A stretch of DNA of 64,000 nucleotides from Sabellastarte sp. h YS-2021 (lineage: Eukaryota; Annelida; Polychaeta; Sabellida; Sabellidae). Both the position numbers and the translations under genes were made by a program. Positions 11,902-23,937 of this stretch are shown one piece after another. Every line of letters starts with the position of its first letter. Position 1 is the first letter of the stretch. The DNA lies in NCBI GenBank assembly GCA_964017235.1, contig OZ024936.1, positions 18,080,496 to 18,144,495 of the forward strand. The letters run 5' to 3'. The notes under the pieces are model-generated. The model did not search any database. It was given only the letters and a program-made list of their open reading frames with translations, and was not told where the DNA came from.

Positions 11902-11938
11902 AATGCATGCATGCATGCACACACACACGCACACACAG
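11902..11938. repeat. (GCAT)n and (CA)n microsatellite
   Basis: A run of GCATGCATGCATGCATGC passes directly into an imperfect CACACACACGCACACACAG run at the right edge of the tandem array. Confidence 0.9.
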
Positions 11939-12269
11939 GCATCATTTCATAGTCTCCCTATGGCATATGGCATTTTTAAGCATAAGCTCTAGTGAGGCTT
12001 TTGTCTCTGATGGCTTTGCTTTGCAACTAGTAGATCAAAACACTTTTCAGCCTTGTTTACATACAAATTTGATGTGTGTACCACCCTAGAGAAAATGATA
12101 CAGAATAGTTTATTTTCCTTCCAGAGTAAATATTGTTTGTAAATTTTTGAGGCAATATGTCCAGAAATTGTTTATTAGATAGAAGAAAGAATAAATAGAG
12201 CCATAAATATGCAAGTGATAATAACCCAAAATAGTTCAAACATCATAGCTTAATGACCTCTCAAACTGT

Positions 12270-12615
12270 TTAAAATAAGCCAGTTAGGGACTGCAAGTTA
12301 TAGAACAATACCCAAGCTACAAAGCCCATTAATTTACCATGTGTAGATACAGGACTTTGGTCTGCTGGTTCATACTGTCTATTTAGTTTGCGAAGTGCCC
12401 CTGTAAGAATTGCCCTCCTGTCAGTGGTGGCTTTAGATGTATCTCTCCATTGAATCAACATTGCCCACGCAGCATAGCTGTGGTCTCCAGAGTGTTTCTC
12501 AAAGATATCTTCAAGGTCATGATAGTTCATTCCAAGTGCCCAAGTGCAGCACCAAGTTGCTTCCATTTGTCACCTAATTTTGTGGCTGCCTCATGCAGGA
12601 ACTCATTGTCTAATC
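12270..12615 (-). pseudogene. Paralogue B exon 3: frameshifted death-domain exon
   Basis: After an AATAG acceptor (AG at 12616-12617) the exon opens GLDNEFLHEAATKLGDKWKQLGAALG, helix 1 to 2 of a death domain. The reading frame then breaks and resumes in another frame as ALGMNYHDLEDIFEKHSG, followed by YAAWAMLIQWRDTS. The break is an 8-bp tandem duplication, CCAAGTGC at 12532-12539 repeated at 12540-12547 on the plus strand. Paralogue A has one copy of the matching segment (RLGMDYKKIDEID, YAAYVMLLQWRDG), which confirms the domain. The downstream frame ends at 12270. With the duplication, translation through exon 2 would stop within this exon. Confidence 0.8.
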
Positions 12616-12861
12616 CTATTAAATATAATCAATAATAATATCACAGTTTTTTACACATTTACAATAACATGAAACTTCAACAAAATCCATATGATTTTTT
12701 TCTCACTTTTGTTACAAAATCACTTTAAAAATATTTATGTGTCAACACTATATGTTATATGTGTAATCTTTTCTGAAAGATCTTGTCACAAACATTATAT
12801 GACAAAAATTAGTACACATAATTGAAATAAAGAGAAGAAAGGTGTTAGTGATGAAATGTAC

Positions 12862-13200
12862 CCTTCATATCTAAGACAGCAACTATCTCAGAGTTTTGTT
12901 TCTCTTTGGCAATTTCTAATGGTGTCAATCCATCTTTGTTTGTGATAAGAGTAGCACCATATCTGAGGAGAACCTTCATAACCTCCAGCAAGTTTTCCCT
13001 CACAGCTATGTGCAATGAAGTGTCACCATCATTTCTTTGAGCGCTGACATCTGCACCCCTGCTACATAACAATTCCACCACTTCTAACTGGTTCTCTAAA
13101 CAGGCTCCTAGCAGTGGAGTTTGTCCTTTGAAACCTCGGCTGTTTATGTCAGCATTGTGGACCAGTAGTGTATCAACCACAGCAGTATGACCAAACCATG
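12862..13200 (-). pseudogene. Paralogue B exon 2: ankyrin exon, open but in a broken gene
   Basis: This 339-nt exon (113 codons, symmetric phase 1) runs from a TTTCAG acceptor (AG at 13201-13202) to an AAGG|GTACAT donor (GT at 12860-12861). It reads AWFGHTAVVDTLLVHNADINSR and on through about four ankyrin repeats, ending TPLEIAKEKQNSEIVAVLDMK. It matches exon 2 of paralogue A in repeat register but lacks A's polar linker, so it is 79 codons shorter. The splice to exon 3 gives LDMK-GLDNEF, in frame. The exon itself has no lesion; I call it a pseudogene exon because exons 1 and 3 are damaged. Confidence 0.75.
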
Positions 13201-13696
13201 CTGAAATATATATATGAAAAGAGAAGTTTTAAAAAAATTATTTAATAATTTTGACCTTGCAAATCATGACATTTAGCGATAGTGCTGGTGATTTACCTTA
13301 TCATTATTTTCAATATAATTCAGTTGGTAATTCAATAATGCACATATTATTATTTAAATATTTCTGAAAGGATAACCTCGTATTTGTGTATATTGAAATA
13401 GTATTTGTGTATATTGAAATTATGAACATATAAAACTCTCTTTACTTCAGATTTACTGTATTCTGTGATAATTTGTATTGACATCATTGTTTTCAGTTTT
13501 TTGTGACAGTATTCTGTAAATATTAATTTTTACAAATAAAAATGTCTCGGGAAGCTGAAATTTTTACTACATTACTTCTATGTGATAGGTAAAGTGTGAC
13601 ACAGGTTTACATGCATGACTTAATACCAAGAAATATTTGGTGCCTATTTTGCCACACTACCCCATACCATAAATAACAGACAATAAAAGCACTACC

Positions 13697-13790
13697 CTAT
13701 AAGCTATGTGATAAAAAACAATTCAAAGCTCGAAATACAAACACCAAAAGTCACAAAATCATTATTACAGTTTGACCCCCCTAGTTTTTA
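13697..13790 (-). repeat. Dispersed repeat, one half of an inverted pair around the LINE
   Basis: The sequence TCACAAAATCATTATTACAG with flanks (TAAGCTAT, TTCAAAGCTC, and a C-run after CAGTTT) is the reverse complement of 19452-19548 over about 90 bases. The two copies lie either side of the LINE at 13969-18037. Confidence 0.65.
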
Positions 13791-13968
13791 CTTGATGATC
13801 TGCTTTATGGGACAGGGTTTGCTGTGGCAATAGCCTTGTTCTTTAATGGTAAAAGTGCTGGGATCATATCCCCATATTGGAGATTTGCCCCTATCACTAT
13901 ACTTTTCAATGGGGTGGGACTAAGGGCTTGTGTGGGGGCTTTAGGTTTGAACCGTGTTTTACTATATA

Positions 13969-16531
13969 TATATATTTTTTTTTTTTATTTCTCCACACCA
14001 GTCACATTAGAAACATACATATATTCAATACAAAAGGAGTACATACATACAGCATATACTTATTCAAAACAGTGTAATTGCAGAACCAGATTTACTATTG
14101 TAAGAAATATTAATTTTTTTTTTAATATTGTCAAGAGAAAACAGAAAAGAAGACATTTTAGGCCAAACAGTTTTTACATTGAATAGCACAGTATGACACA
14201 GGAGGGGGGGAAACAAGAAAGAGGCTGTGCTATGGTTCTTAACACAAACATACCCTGACAGGGTCCCATTTTTCATTGAATCGTGTTACAGTCACATCTT
14301 TTTAAATTACTATATTATATTCAATTTCCATAACCTCCTTTATCAATTGCATAGCCTCAGGTAAATTAAGTCTTTTTGACAGAAATTTAGTTACATAAAT
14401 ATATTTTTTGCATATACTGAATATATTATTTATTAAATCTTTCTTATTTTTGTTTAATACTCCTAAAATAATACACTTTGCAATAAAAACACTATCCAGG
14501 TCTAGCTTACCGAGAAAATTTTTCCTAACTTGTTCCCAGAACTTTTTAACAATTGGACATCCCCAAAATAAGTGTTTCACATTCTATGCCACAAAAGCTG
14601 CATTTATCATTATCCTTGATCTTACAGATCTTCAAAAATTTATTAGTTGTTAATATTCTCTGGAGTATTTTAAATTGAAAACTCCTCAATTTCGAGTCAA
14701 TTGTACTAGTTAGGTTGGCAACAAAATATTTCTGTAAGGTTTCATGTGATATATTCTCATTGAGAGTATTGCTCCATTTCTGTTCAGTGGTTCTACGTTT
14801 AGTATTATATAGTTTCATAAAGGTCCAATATGTGCTCTTGCAAACTTTATCAAATTTTAATAGGTCTAGTAGCACTTTCTGTGGCATGTTGTGGTCATCC
14901 AATTTTTTTTTTAATTCTGAAATTTCTAAACGCCATGGTCTTGGGAGAGAGTGAATAAGTGAATAAAAATCTACAAAGTTAATTCTAACATTGAATTTTT
15001 GCACAAAGTCTGAGTAGCCAAGTATATTTCCAGACTCATCAAGCAAGTTATTTATATATTTGATACCCTGTTTTTGTAATTCTTTTTTCTTCAAAATTAG
15101 GTTTGGATGTACCAAGTAAAAAGTATTCCAAAGGGGGTAGGTTCGAACATCTATTTCTTTTTCAAAATTAAGCTTATACTTTTTCCAGGCTATGAGAACC
15201 TCTTCCCAAAATAAATTGCCCATTCTTTTAGTCATATACTCCAGAGAATAGCAATCTAGTTCCCAAATCTGATTTTTGTCCATATCACTCAATTTTTCAA
15301 AAATGGTTTGCCAATCACCACATTTTATAAAAGTCCGTTTGATCCATGCTAGCTTTAAGGCATCATTTAAGCAGAACAGATTTGTCAACTTTAGTCCCCT
15401 TTCAACAAAATCCTGCTCTAATTGTGACAGTGTCATTCTCAGTTTTGATGTACCCCAAATGAACTTTCTAAAGAGTTTGTGTAATAAATTGAGTATTTCT
15501 TCTGATGGTTTTGGGAGGACCGACATTGGGTATAGAAGTTTAGGGATGGCCAAAGACTTAATAACTGTTATTTTGCCCACAAGTGAAATTTTTCTTTTTG
15601 CATAAGAATTTAAAAGTTTTTCAATGTTAGCTAACCTGGGGTGATAGTTTTATCCATCATTAATTCTATATTATTGGTAAATTTGATCCCAAGAAGCTTG
15701 AAGTGTTCTACCCAGTTTAGGTTTAAATCTAGACATAGATTGTTATTTGCATTCTTCAGGAAACCAATCCAAGCTACTTGGGTCTTTTGCATGTTCATTT
15801 TAAGACCTGAACATTGGAAAAATTTCTCAAAAATGGTTATACTTTCCCTGAGAGAATTTTCTGATCCATCTAAAAGTAAAAAAGTATCATCAGCATATTG
15901 CCCAATTTTGTACTGATCACTCCCTATCTTTATACCTTGGATATTGTTATTATTTTTTACCGTCATAGCTAATGGTTCTATAGCTAGAATAAATATATAT
16001 GGACTCAGAGGATCTCCTTGTCTGCAACCCCTGCCCAAATGAAACTGCTCTGAAAGGTATCCATTATTTATAACACATGAACAGGAGTCTGTGTAGAGAA
16101 TTTTAAACCACTTTATGAAACTGCTACCAAAATTATAAGCTCTTAAAATTTTGGTCATGTACTCCCACTCTATGGAGTCAAAGGCCTTTTCAAAATCAAT
16201 TAGTAGAATAAGTCCTTCTTTTCCTTTCTTTTTTAATATGCTAATGATGTCATACACCAAACGAATATTTTCACCTATGTATCTGTCTTTTAGGAATCCC
16301 TTTTGAGAACTGCTTATGATATGTGGTAAAACTCTTCTCATTCTCATAGCCAAAATTCCTGACAATATTTTATAGTCCACATTCAAAAGTGTGATTGGAC
16401 GCAAGTTCTTCATGAATTCTTGGGATTTTTCACCCTTTGGAAGACAGGCCAGAATTCCTAGTCTTTGGGTTACTGATAATTTTGATTTTGTAAATGCTTC
16501 ATTTAGACTGTCAATTAAGAATTTTCCTAAG

Positions 16532-16562
<31 letters not shown>

Positions 16563-18037
16563 GGAAGCCATCACTTCCCGGTACTTTGCCGTTTTTCATA
16601 TTTTTTAAAACCTCTTTTGCCTCAGCTTCAGTTATTAGACCTTCACATTTATTTTGGTCATTTTCGGACAACTTTGTAATATTTTTCCTGTCTAAGAAAA
16701 AGTTTGCATCTGTTGAACTTAAGCATTTTGAACTATAGAGGTCATTGTAGAATGATCTCATTTCCCTTAATATGTCTTTCTGATTATAGATTAGCTGGCC
16801 GTTGACATTCAATTTTGAAACGGACTTACTTGAAGAATTTCTCTTTTCTATATTACAAAAGAATTTTGTTGGCTTTTCCCCCTCTTCATAATATTGAACT
16901 TTACTTCTCACGACTATTGCCCTAATTTTCCGTTGACGCAGGGCTTCCAGGTCATTTTGAAGAGTCCTTAGGTCTGTTTCAATTTGATGCAATATATGCT
17001 TAGAAACATTCCTCTGCTGGGTGCAGACAAGTAGATCTCTGAGCTTAAGAATGTTGTTTTCCATAGTTTGTTCCTGTTTTTTTTCACATTTTGCTTTATA
17101 CGAAGAATATGATATTGTTTTACCCCTAACATTTAGCTTGATCATTTCAAAGATCATTTGATTGTCCATAACTGTAGTAGTATGATCAGACTTTATGTCT
17201 GAAATTGTATTTTGGATCTCTGTTTTTACCATTTCAACATACTGTATATCTTGTAATAGAGAGGTATTCAATTTCCAATAGCTCCTTCCACGTGTTATAT
17301 TAAAATTTTCTAGGTATAAATATATCAAGGAATGATCAGTCCTATATCCATGATACATCCCAACTTTAGATATGTTTAATTGAATGTCAGGGGTAACCAA
17401 ATAAAAATCCAGTCTAGCCATTTGCCTTGGTGACTTTGTACTAAACCAAGTATATTTTTTAAGGTCTTGGTTGGCTGTTCTCCAAGGGTCTGTGAGGTCA
17501 AGAATTGTTTTTATATATTCCACCTTGGATTGAGCACTTTTATTATTTTCATGGACATATCCAAAGGTGTCAAGCTGATAATTTTGAACCAAGTTCCAAT
17601 CGCCACAGATGACAATTGATGAAATATCTGATTCTAAAAGTTTTTGTTTCATATTAATGTAAAAGTTGGGATCATCTCTGTTTGGACCATATATGGTTAC
17701 TAATAGAAATTAAAAATGTTTGAAACCAAAAGCTTCACAATGGTAAGATTACCATCATTTTGTTTGTAAATCGATTTAATTTCAAAATCAAGCGCTGCAG
17801 AAAAGACAATTGCAACACCTCTACTGGCGGAGGAGTTGGAGTTCAAAATGCATTTCCCACCCCAATCATCCATAAACTGTTCTTCAGTAGCAGAATCCGA
17901 ATGTGTGTCTTGAAGACAATAAATATCCATTGTTTTACTCTTTATCCAGTCAAAAACGTCTTGTCTTTTTTCGTATTTGCTAAACCCCTGACATTCATAC
18001 TACCTATTCTCAAGCAGCCGTTTATAGCTTGTACATT
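13969..18037 (-). pseudogene. Decayed non-LTR retrotransposon (L1/Tx1-like LINE)
   Basis: A single element reads right to left. Near 18020-17990 the start of an APE-type endonuclease is seen (LRIGSMNVRG), followed by MDIYCLQDTHSD and, after a frameshift near 17700, VTIYGPNRDDPNFY, SSIVICGDWN and TDHSLIYLYLE. The reverse transcriptase follows (PGSDGFPAEFYK, LRPITLLNVDYKI, LIDFEKAFDSIEW, GCRQGDPLSPYIF, and the catalytic YADD at about 15888-15899). A shift in an A-run near 15640 leads into the thumb and C-terminal region (14546-15580) with CSFCGIECET. After another shift come HLFWGCPIVKKFW and a 90-residue tail ending at 14302. A plus-strand T-run at about 13974-13987 marks the poly(A) end. At least four frameshifts make it inactive. 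It sits inside the first intron of paralogue B on the same strand. Clade assignment is from the C-terminal C-x2-C...H-x4-C pattern and is inference. Confidence 0.85.
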
Positions 18038-18039
18038 AA

Positions 18040-18535
18040 GCATTTATTGCTGAAGCATTCACACAGCATGCTAATTACGTACATCAGTAAACATATATTT
18101 TTATATGATATTTGGTGAGAGCTTAACATAGATCTAAATGTGACTTGGAATTGGAAATTATAGATGAACAAAAACAACATTAATATTAATAATATTAGTA
18201 CAACAATACAGTACAGTGAAAAACAAAAAAACAAAAAAAAATAAAAATAAATGAAACAGTTATAAGGTTTCTGATATTTGTTTTATATATGGCGGGTATT
18301 AAATAACACATACTCCAGAACTGTAAATGGAAAGACTAACCCAATAACCTTTTTCAGAAGATTATGCTGGGAGTACTTTTAGTAGAAGTAATATACATTT
18401 GTTATTATATTACATGATAGTCTCCATATTAGTCTCAAAAAAACCTATGCTAACTGGAACAGCAGAATTGTCTAATTGTGTTTGTCACTTGTATTGTTTT
18501 TAATTGGTGAGAAGAGTAAACACTCAAATAATGAT
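18040..18535. other. Gap, no gene seen
   Basis: AT-rich sequence with an A-rich run at about 18220-18255. It may include the 5' untranslated part of the LINE, but I could not find target-site duplications that would fix that end. Confidence 0.35.
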
Positions 18536-18539
18536 CAGA

Positions 18540-19010
18540 GATATTCTACCAAATTTTTAATACCATTTTACTCTAAATGCAATAGTTTTGAAGTTACAAA
18601 CAATTTACACAACAGTGATCATCTTAAAGTAGCTATTACTCCACTATACAATAAGGCTACATGTCTGCAATTTTGCCGAAAAACATACTTGTACAAACTT
18701 CTCTAAGTTCAAAAGCTTTCAAGTTACAAATGTTTTTAGTTATTATTGATGGTACTGAAAAAGTCAAGAAGAAGCAATTGCTCACAGAGAATATGTGTAC
18801 AAATTTCTCTTAATGAAAAGCTTTCAAAGTACAAGTGTTTTTAGTTATTATTGAAGGTACTGAAAAAGTCAAGAAGAAGCAATTGCTCACCGAGCTATTG
18901 GGGGAGACACCCTAGTTACTCACCATGTTGTAGCTATGGAAAAAGTAGCTGAATAGCATATTATAACTAAAGGCTCTAAATGCTATACTTTTCAAATTAC
19001 AAGTGATTAA
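18540..19010. repeat. Diverged tandem repeat related to the 10.9-11.9 kb array
   Basis: Phrases shared with the other array include TGCAATAGTTTTG, AAAGTAGCTATTACTC and CACCATGTTGTAGCTATGGA followed by AAAGTAGCTGAA. A unit of about 115 bp also repeats locally (CTTTCAAGTTACAA/GTGTTTTTAGTTATTATTGA with GTACTGAAAAAGTCAAGAAG, twice between 18715 and 18885). Confidence 0.6.
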
Positions 19011-19451
19011 AGCATGATTTCATGAATTTTAATACATTTAAAAAAATTTTTTTTTTAAATTAAGACAAATCAATCCCACAAGACCATCTATCAGTGACCT
19101 AGTACATAAATGTATATGCATGTTAAAAGAGAAGACCCTGCAATAGTCCATGAGAAAAATTGTGATCAACTGAAATTTTCTTGCTTTGGGTTAGAGTACC
19201 TCACTTGCTCTGTCTCTGGGCCTTGCACTTTTGGAGAAGTTGTACATGCAGACACCACAGAGTGTTTTACTATATTTGTATTTTTAAGCAAAAGAGAGTT
19301 TCAACCCTGATGTACTTTGTCTCTTTTGGGGGTTGTTTTGTGGGGTTCTTTCTTTTTTGTGTGTGAGTTTGAACCTTTACTTGTTTTTGGGGAATAATAA
19401 TTATTCAATTATTCAATGAATGAATGTGGGTCACTTACAATTTAACTTGGG

Positions 19452-19548
19452 GGGGGGGGGTAAACTGTAATAATGATTTTGTGACTTGTCTTGTTTGTAT
19501 TTTTGAGCTTTGAAATGTTTTTTCATATAGCTTATTCGCTCATAGCTC
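19452..19548 (+). repeat. Dispersed repeat, partner of 13697-13790
   Basis: This is the reverse complement of the copy left of the LINE (CTGTAATAATGATTTTGTGA, then GAGCTTTGAA, then ATAGCTTA). A run of eleven or more G precedes it at about 19449-19460. The two copies differ by several substitutions and small indels. Confidence 0.65.
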
Positions 19549-19559
19549 AACTATGGGGC

Positions 19560-20530
19560 ACTGAAAAGGGCTTTCAAAATGTAAGCATAAGCTGAGCTGA
19601 AGAAGGCTACTACTGCTGGTCATCTGTGAGGACAATTGACATAGTGGATCATACAGATATCAGATCTGTGTATATTGAAATATACCTAACTTCAAACAAG
19701 TTGTTGATGATAAAATGTTTCAGTAACACCACAACTACTCTGGAAATATTCACACTGGGTAACACATGTTTCCACAAACATACCAAAAGTGTCAAATTAA
19801 TGACTTAAACTGTGCTAAAAAGTGTTTTTCCAAAATAAGGAGTAGATTTGAACAAGATAAACAAGTATTATTTGATATTGTAAATATATGAATGTAAAAT
19901 GGTGGATTAGTTACCAGAAATATATTGTCTAACATGTCAGATCAAGACACAATATTTTGGAAACAAAATTATGAAGATACCTTTATCATTTGTATCCCAC
20001 AAATAACAGAAAAACCAAAAATCATAAATAACACAAACTAATTTAATAAGGAAATGTGGATTATCAGTATATCTTAATCAATAATGGCACACTATGTTAA
20101 TTTTATCATTCTATCAAATAACTGCATGTATTGTCTGAATATATTTGTGTATCTTTAAATGTCATACTGTTGCATAAAATGACCCCATAATATTAACATA
20201 GTTTCCACCTGTTTTGTAACTGAATAATAAACCAGGACTTTGATTCCAAAATAATTGGATTAAGACTATGTCACCAATCTGATTTAGTAGGAATGGGTAG
20301 GAAAGATTATTCGCTCCACATTGTAGTTTCTTTTAAAATACCACAGATTAGTGTTGCTGTTCTAACACCGAAAAACTTTGCAAACAATGCCAAACATTTG
20401 GCCAATAATGCTGAGAACTTCACAAACAAAGATCAAATCTTTGCCAATAACTCAATAATAAAAACTTCACAAACAATAATAAAAACAACACTGTGTGTGA
20501 AGTTTCCATCATTGTTAATGCAGTTTTCAA
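19560..20530. other. Gap, no gene seen
   Basis: Short open frames only. The stretch 20380-20470 is a loose repeat of CAAACAATGCCAAA/CCAATAATGC-like phrases that produces an asparagine-rich frame without other coding signs. Confidence 0.4.
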
Positions 20531-20534
20531 CATT

Positions 20535-21050
20535 TTAAAGCACACTTGTGATATCATTCTACTGTTGAAAGAGTCCATTAGTTTTAGGTAATGCACACTT
20601 TTTGTTATAATTTACAAACACCTAATATGGTCAATTGGTTTTTGCCTGAACCATGACATAAACACTATAGATTGAGAAAATAACTTTGAAATAAATAAAT
20701 GGAGAATTAATAATTCTACTACATAATACAAACTGCATAACTAGTTCGCTTGTCCCTTATCTTGTCACTAAATTTTTATGCTAGAAAATAATTCACCCTT
20801 TCATCAATGGGATGACATAACACATGTGTTTTAATTCTAGTAAATTAGCTAAGTTATCCAATTCATTTGCCCAAAACGTGTTCAGAGTTATAAACCAATT
20901 ATTATAGTCACTTTTGTTCCTGCTTTTCAGTTTAGTGTGAAAAATTTTCAAGATAGAAGAAATGCTAGAAACCTGTATCCACACATAGGAATGAGTATCA
21001 AAATTATTTGAACGATATTGACAGAAACAAAGGATAATCAAGTGTTTTGA
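20535..21050 (+). repeat. Dispersed repeat with short hairpin head, copy 1
   Basis: It begins AAAGCACACTTGTGATATCATTCTACTGTTG and contains TTAGGTAATGCACACTTTTTG. It continues through TTTTTGCCTGAACCATGACATAA, CATTTGCCCAAAACGTGTTC and TAGTCACTTTTGTTCCTGC. Copies in the same order and orientation lie at 27600-27995 and 35568-36012. The head can form a stem (AAAGTGTGCATTA against TAATGCACACTTT) in the two better-preserved copies. Confidence 0.7.
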
Positions 21051-21235
21051 GAATTTTGTTAAATGGTTTGCTAAGCCATTTAAAAAGAAATATTAAGAGT
21101 ACATTATTACAGGGTTGTATCAAAAAGAGTTTTAGCTTCATTGTTCGGTAAAGTATTCAAAAGTGTGCCTCACTGGCACACATTTTCACACTTTACCTAT
21201 CATGTAAGTGACTTTTTGGTGTTACAACTTTGCCA

Positions 21236-22750
21236 ACATTAATCCCTGTCCACACCATAAGGGCATTTAAGGCTAAATTCATATAAATTATTGTTATGCA
21301 ATCTGGTTTATATGTGATATGTAAGGTATTACAGAGGTTTGATATACATTTTATAAAGCAAGTAATGTTCAATAATTTCCATAGGAGATATGTTACGTTT
21401 GAAATGGATGCATTTGCTTAGCAATACGTTCATATGAAGGAATGCAGGTCAGATTAATTTCTTTGATGTACTACAAAACAAACATGAATTGTAATCAGGT
21501 AATTTATATGGGAAACTATAGTCAATTGAAACTTGAGGAAAATGTCCTGTACATATGTATCTACATATGGGCTATCACATATTTATTTGTATATGGCTTA
21601 TTTTATAAAATTGATAAGGGTGAGTGAATGTAAGGAAGTTATCCTTTATGTGTAACATTAAATGTAAGGAACCTCTGGCATGGAGAGGTTGCGCACTGCA
21701 TTTTTGATTCCTGTAAATGTTAAAAATGCAATTCTTACGTCATGAGTTGTTGTATGAAACATCATGCCTGGAGAGACTACATTAGAAATTAACATTTCAG
21801 ACACAGGTGAGGCCTGAGTTACATACAGAGTCTTTCTTAATGTTTTTTAGTTTATTTACAAATTTTATATTAATTTTTGAAAATTGACAATTACATAACA
21901 AAACAAATATGTGTACAATGATTTATAACACTTTCTGGTTTCATCTAATTTCAAATGGGCAGTAAATTTCATCACCACCTATTGACTTTGATATATAAGG
22001 CTGAACTTATGCAAATCATTGCTATACCATGTTGTTTACTGCTAATAGACTTTAGTAATATATAATTGTGATGACAGATTTAAAAAAGGTTTTGAATTCA
22101 CATCTAACATATATTTAAATACCTTTTGTCTAACACTTTAAACACTTTATATGCAATTTTTTCATTTAAGATGTGTCCTTATTCTACTACAGCAATGCAA
22201 AATGTGTAGAATATGGCATCTTTATTAAAGCATGGAATGACGGGATTCTGAAACCACAATGAGAGGGTCTTAATTACCTGCACACATCATTTTATGCACT
22301 GTAAAAATCATAATGATATCACTAACTTGTAGACTGCATTGGTAATTTGCTGTTTATAGTAAACATTGGTTTACAAATCATCTGTTTTAAGAATTGAAAA
22401 GTACTGGTTCAAATACCAATAGAGAGGTTATGTTTTTTTTCACTCCCGCTAATGTTAAAAACAGCTTAATGACATCATAAATTGTAGATCTTAATGTTTT
22501 TTATGCAAGTGAAGTCTGAGTTTCCATTAATATTTTAGTGTATTTATAAACTTTAAAATATTTGGAAAATTGATGAATATATGCCTAGAGAAATATATGT
22601 AAGATCATTAATAACACCAATTCATCAATCCAATGTAAAACAATCAGTAAACAAAATTGATTTTTTCATAAGTAACCATAATAAATAAATAACACAAACA
22701 ATATTAAAGTCAAGTTCATGTAAATCATGGCTAGGCACTGTTGTTAAAGC
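21236..22750 (+). repeat. Diverged tandem duplication, period about 735 bp
   Basis: Ordered phrases recur about 735 bp apart. GCTGAACTTATGCAAATCATTGCTA near 21991 matches CAAGTTCATGTAAATCATGGCTA near 22712. AATGTTTTTTAGTTTATTTACAAATTTTA near 21840 matches an AATATTTTAGTGTATTTATAAACTTTA near 22530. The copies are well diverged. Positions 21380-21660 are a partial copy of the 25.6-27.5 kb array unit (ATGTTACGTTTGAAATGGATG, then GGGTGAGTGAATGTAAGGAAG). Confidence 0.5.
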
Positions 22751-23937
22751 TTCATACATTTTTAGAAGAAATTTTTATTTTGGTGTTTACTTTATACAAT
22801 GAAAGAATGTGTCTTTCTCCTTTTTTGAACTATAAAACTATATTTTCTTTGTAACTGTGTTGCCATATATGAAGTAGGCTTTGAATATACATGAAACATA
22901 TATTTAATTGCCTTAGGCCTAACACTTCTCAAGTTCCTTTATACTGCTGTCCTTGTGTGCAACTTCAAATAACGTAAACACAAACTTTACTTTTCTCAGC
23001 ACATTTACCTTACGGAACAATGAAACGTACTGTGCAACTTTTTCAGTGACTAATGTGTTTAGAACCACAATTTATATATCAATTAACATCCTTTGAACTT
23101 TAATATTTCACCTTGGATATTAATTTCATCGCTCAATATAGTTTCACTTCTGCCTTTTGTTCACACATGTGTCTTGATAAACTAGTGTTTTTAACCATGT
23201 GTTTCTGTGTTTTCATATTATAATTAAGATTATCGTCAGTCACCACTAGCGTTTTAATCAAAGTTTTGACCAAATAAAAACAGTCACGCTAAACATTATC
23301 TTTATTTTTAATGAACATATTTAAATGCAGATAAGAGTTAAGCCTCATAAAATGAATATCAATAAATGTTGAAAAACTACTATTATTATGAATTTCAAAA
23401 GACACATTAACAAACAATACTAAAAATTTTCCGACAAACCTGCAGAGTACAGAGGTGTATTTCCATTGTTCATTGATAAATTGACATCAGCTCTATGTTG
23501 CAGTAAAACACTGACAACATCCACATGTCCTTTCTGTGCTGATATATGTAATGGACTGTAACCACTAGTACACTGTTAATTGACATCAGCTCCATGTTGG
23601 AGTAAAACACTCACAACATCCACATGACCTTTGTATGCTGATAGATATAATGGACTGGAACCATCAGTACACTGTGAATTGATATCAGCTCCATGTTGGA
23701 GTAACAGTCTCACCACACCACTGTGGTTGTTTTGACAGGCCACATACAGTGGTGTGGTGTTGTCATCATACTCCACTCTGTTCACATCTGCATTATGCTT
23801 GAGTAACACACTGACAGCTTGTTCATATCCATAAAATGCAGCACAAAATAATGCTGTTCTTCCATATTTATTCTGACTGTTTACACTAGCCCCGTGTTCT
23901 ACCAGTAGTTTCACCACTTTACTGTGGTTATTGTGTG

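Noticed and set aside
14408-16679. Plus-strand frames opposite the LINE
   Set aside because: Shadows of the reverse transcriptase and C-terminal reading frames on the minus strand.
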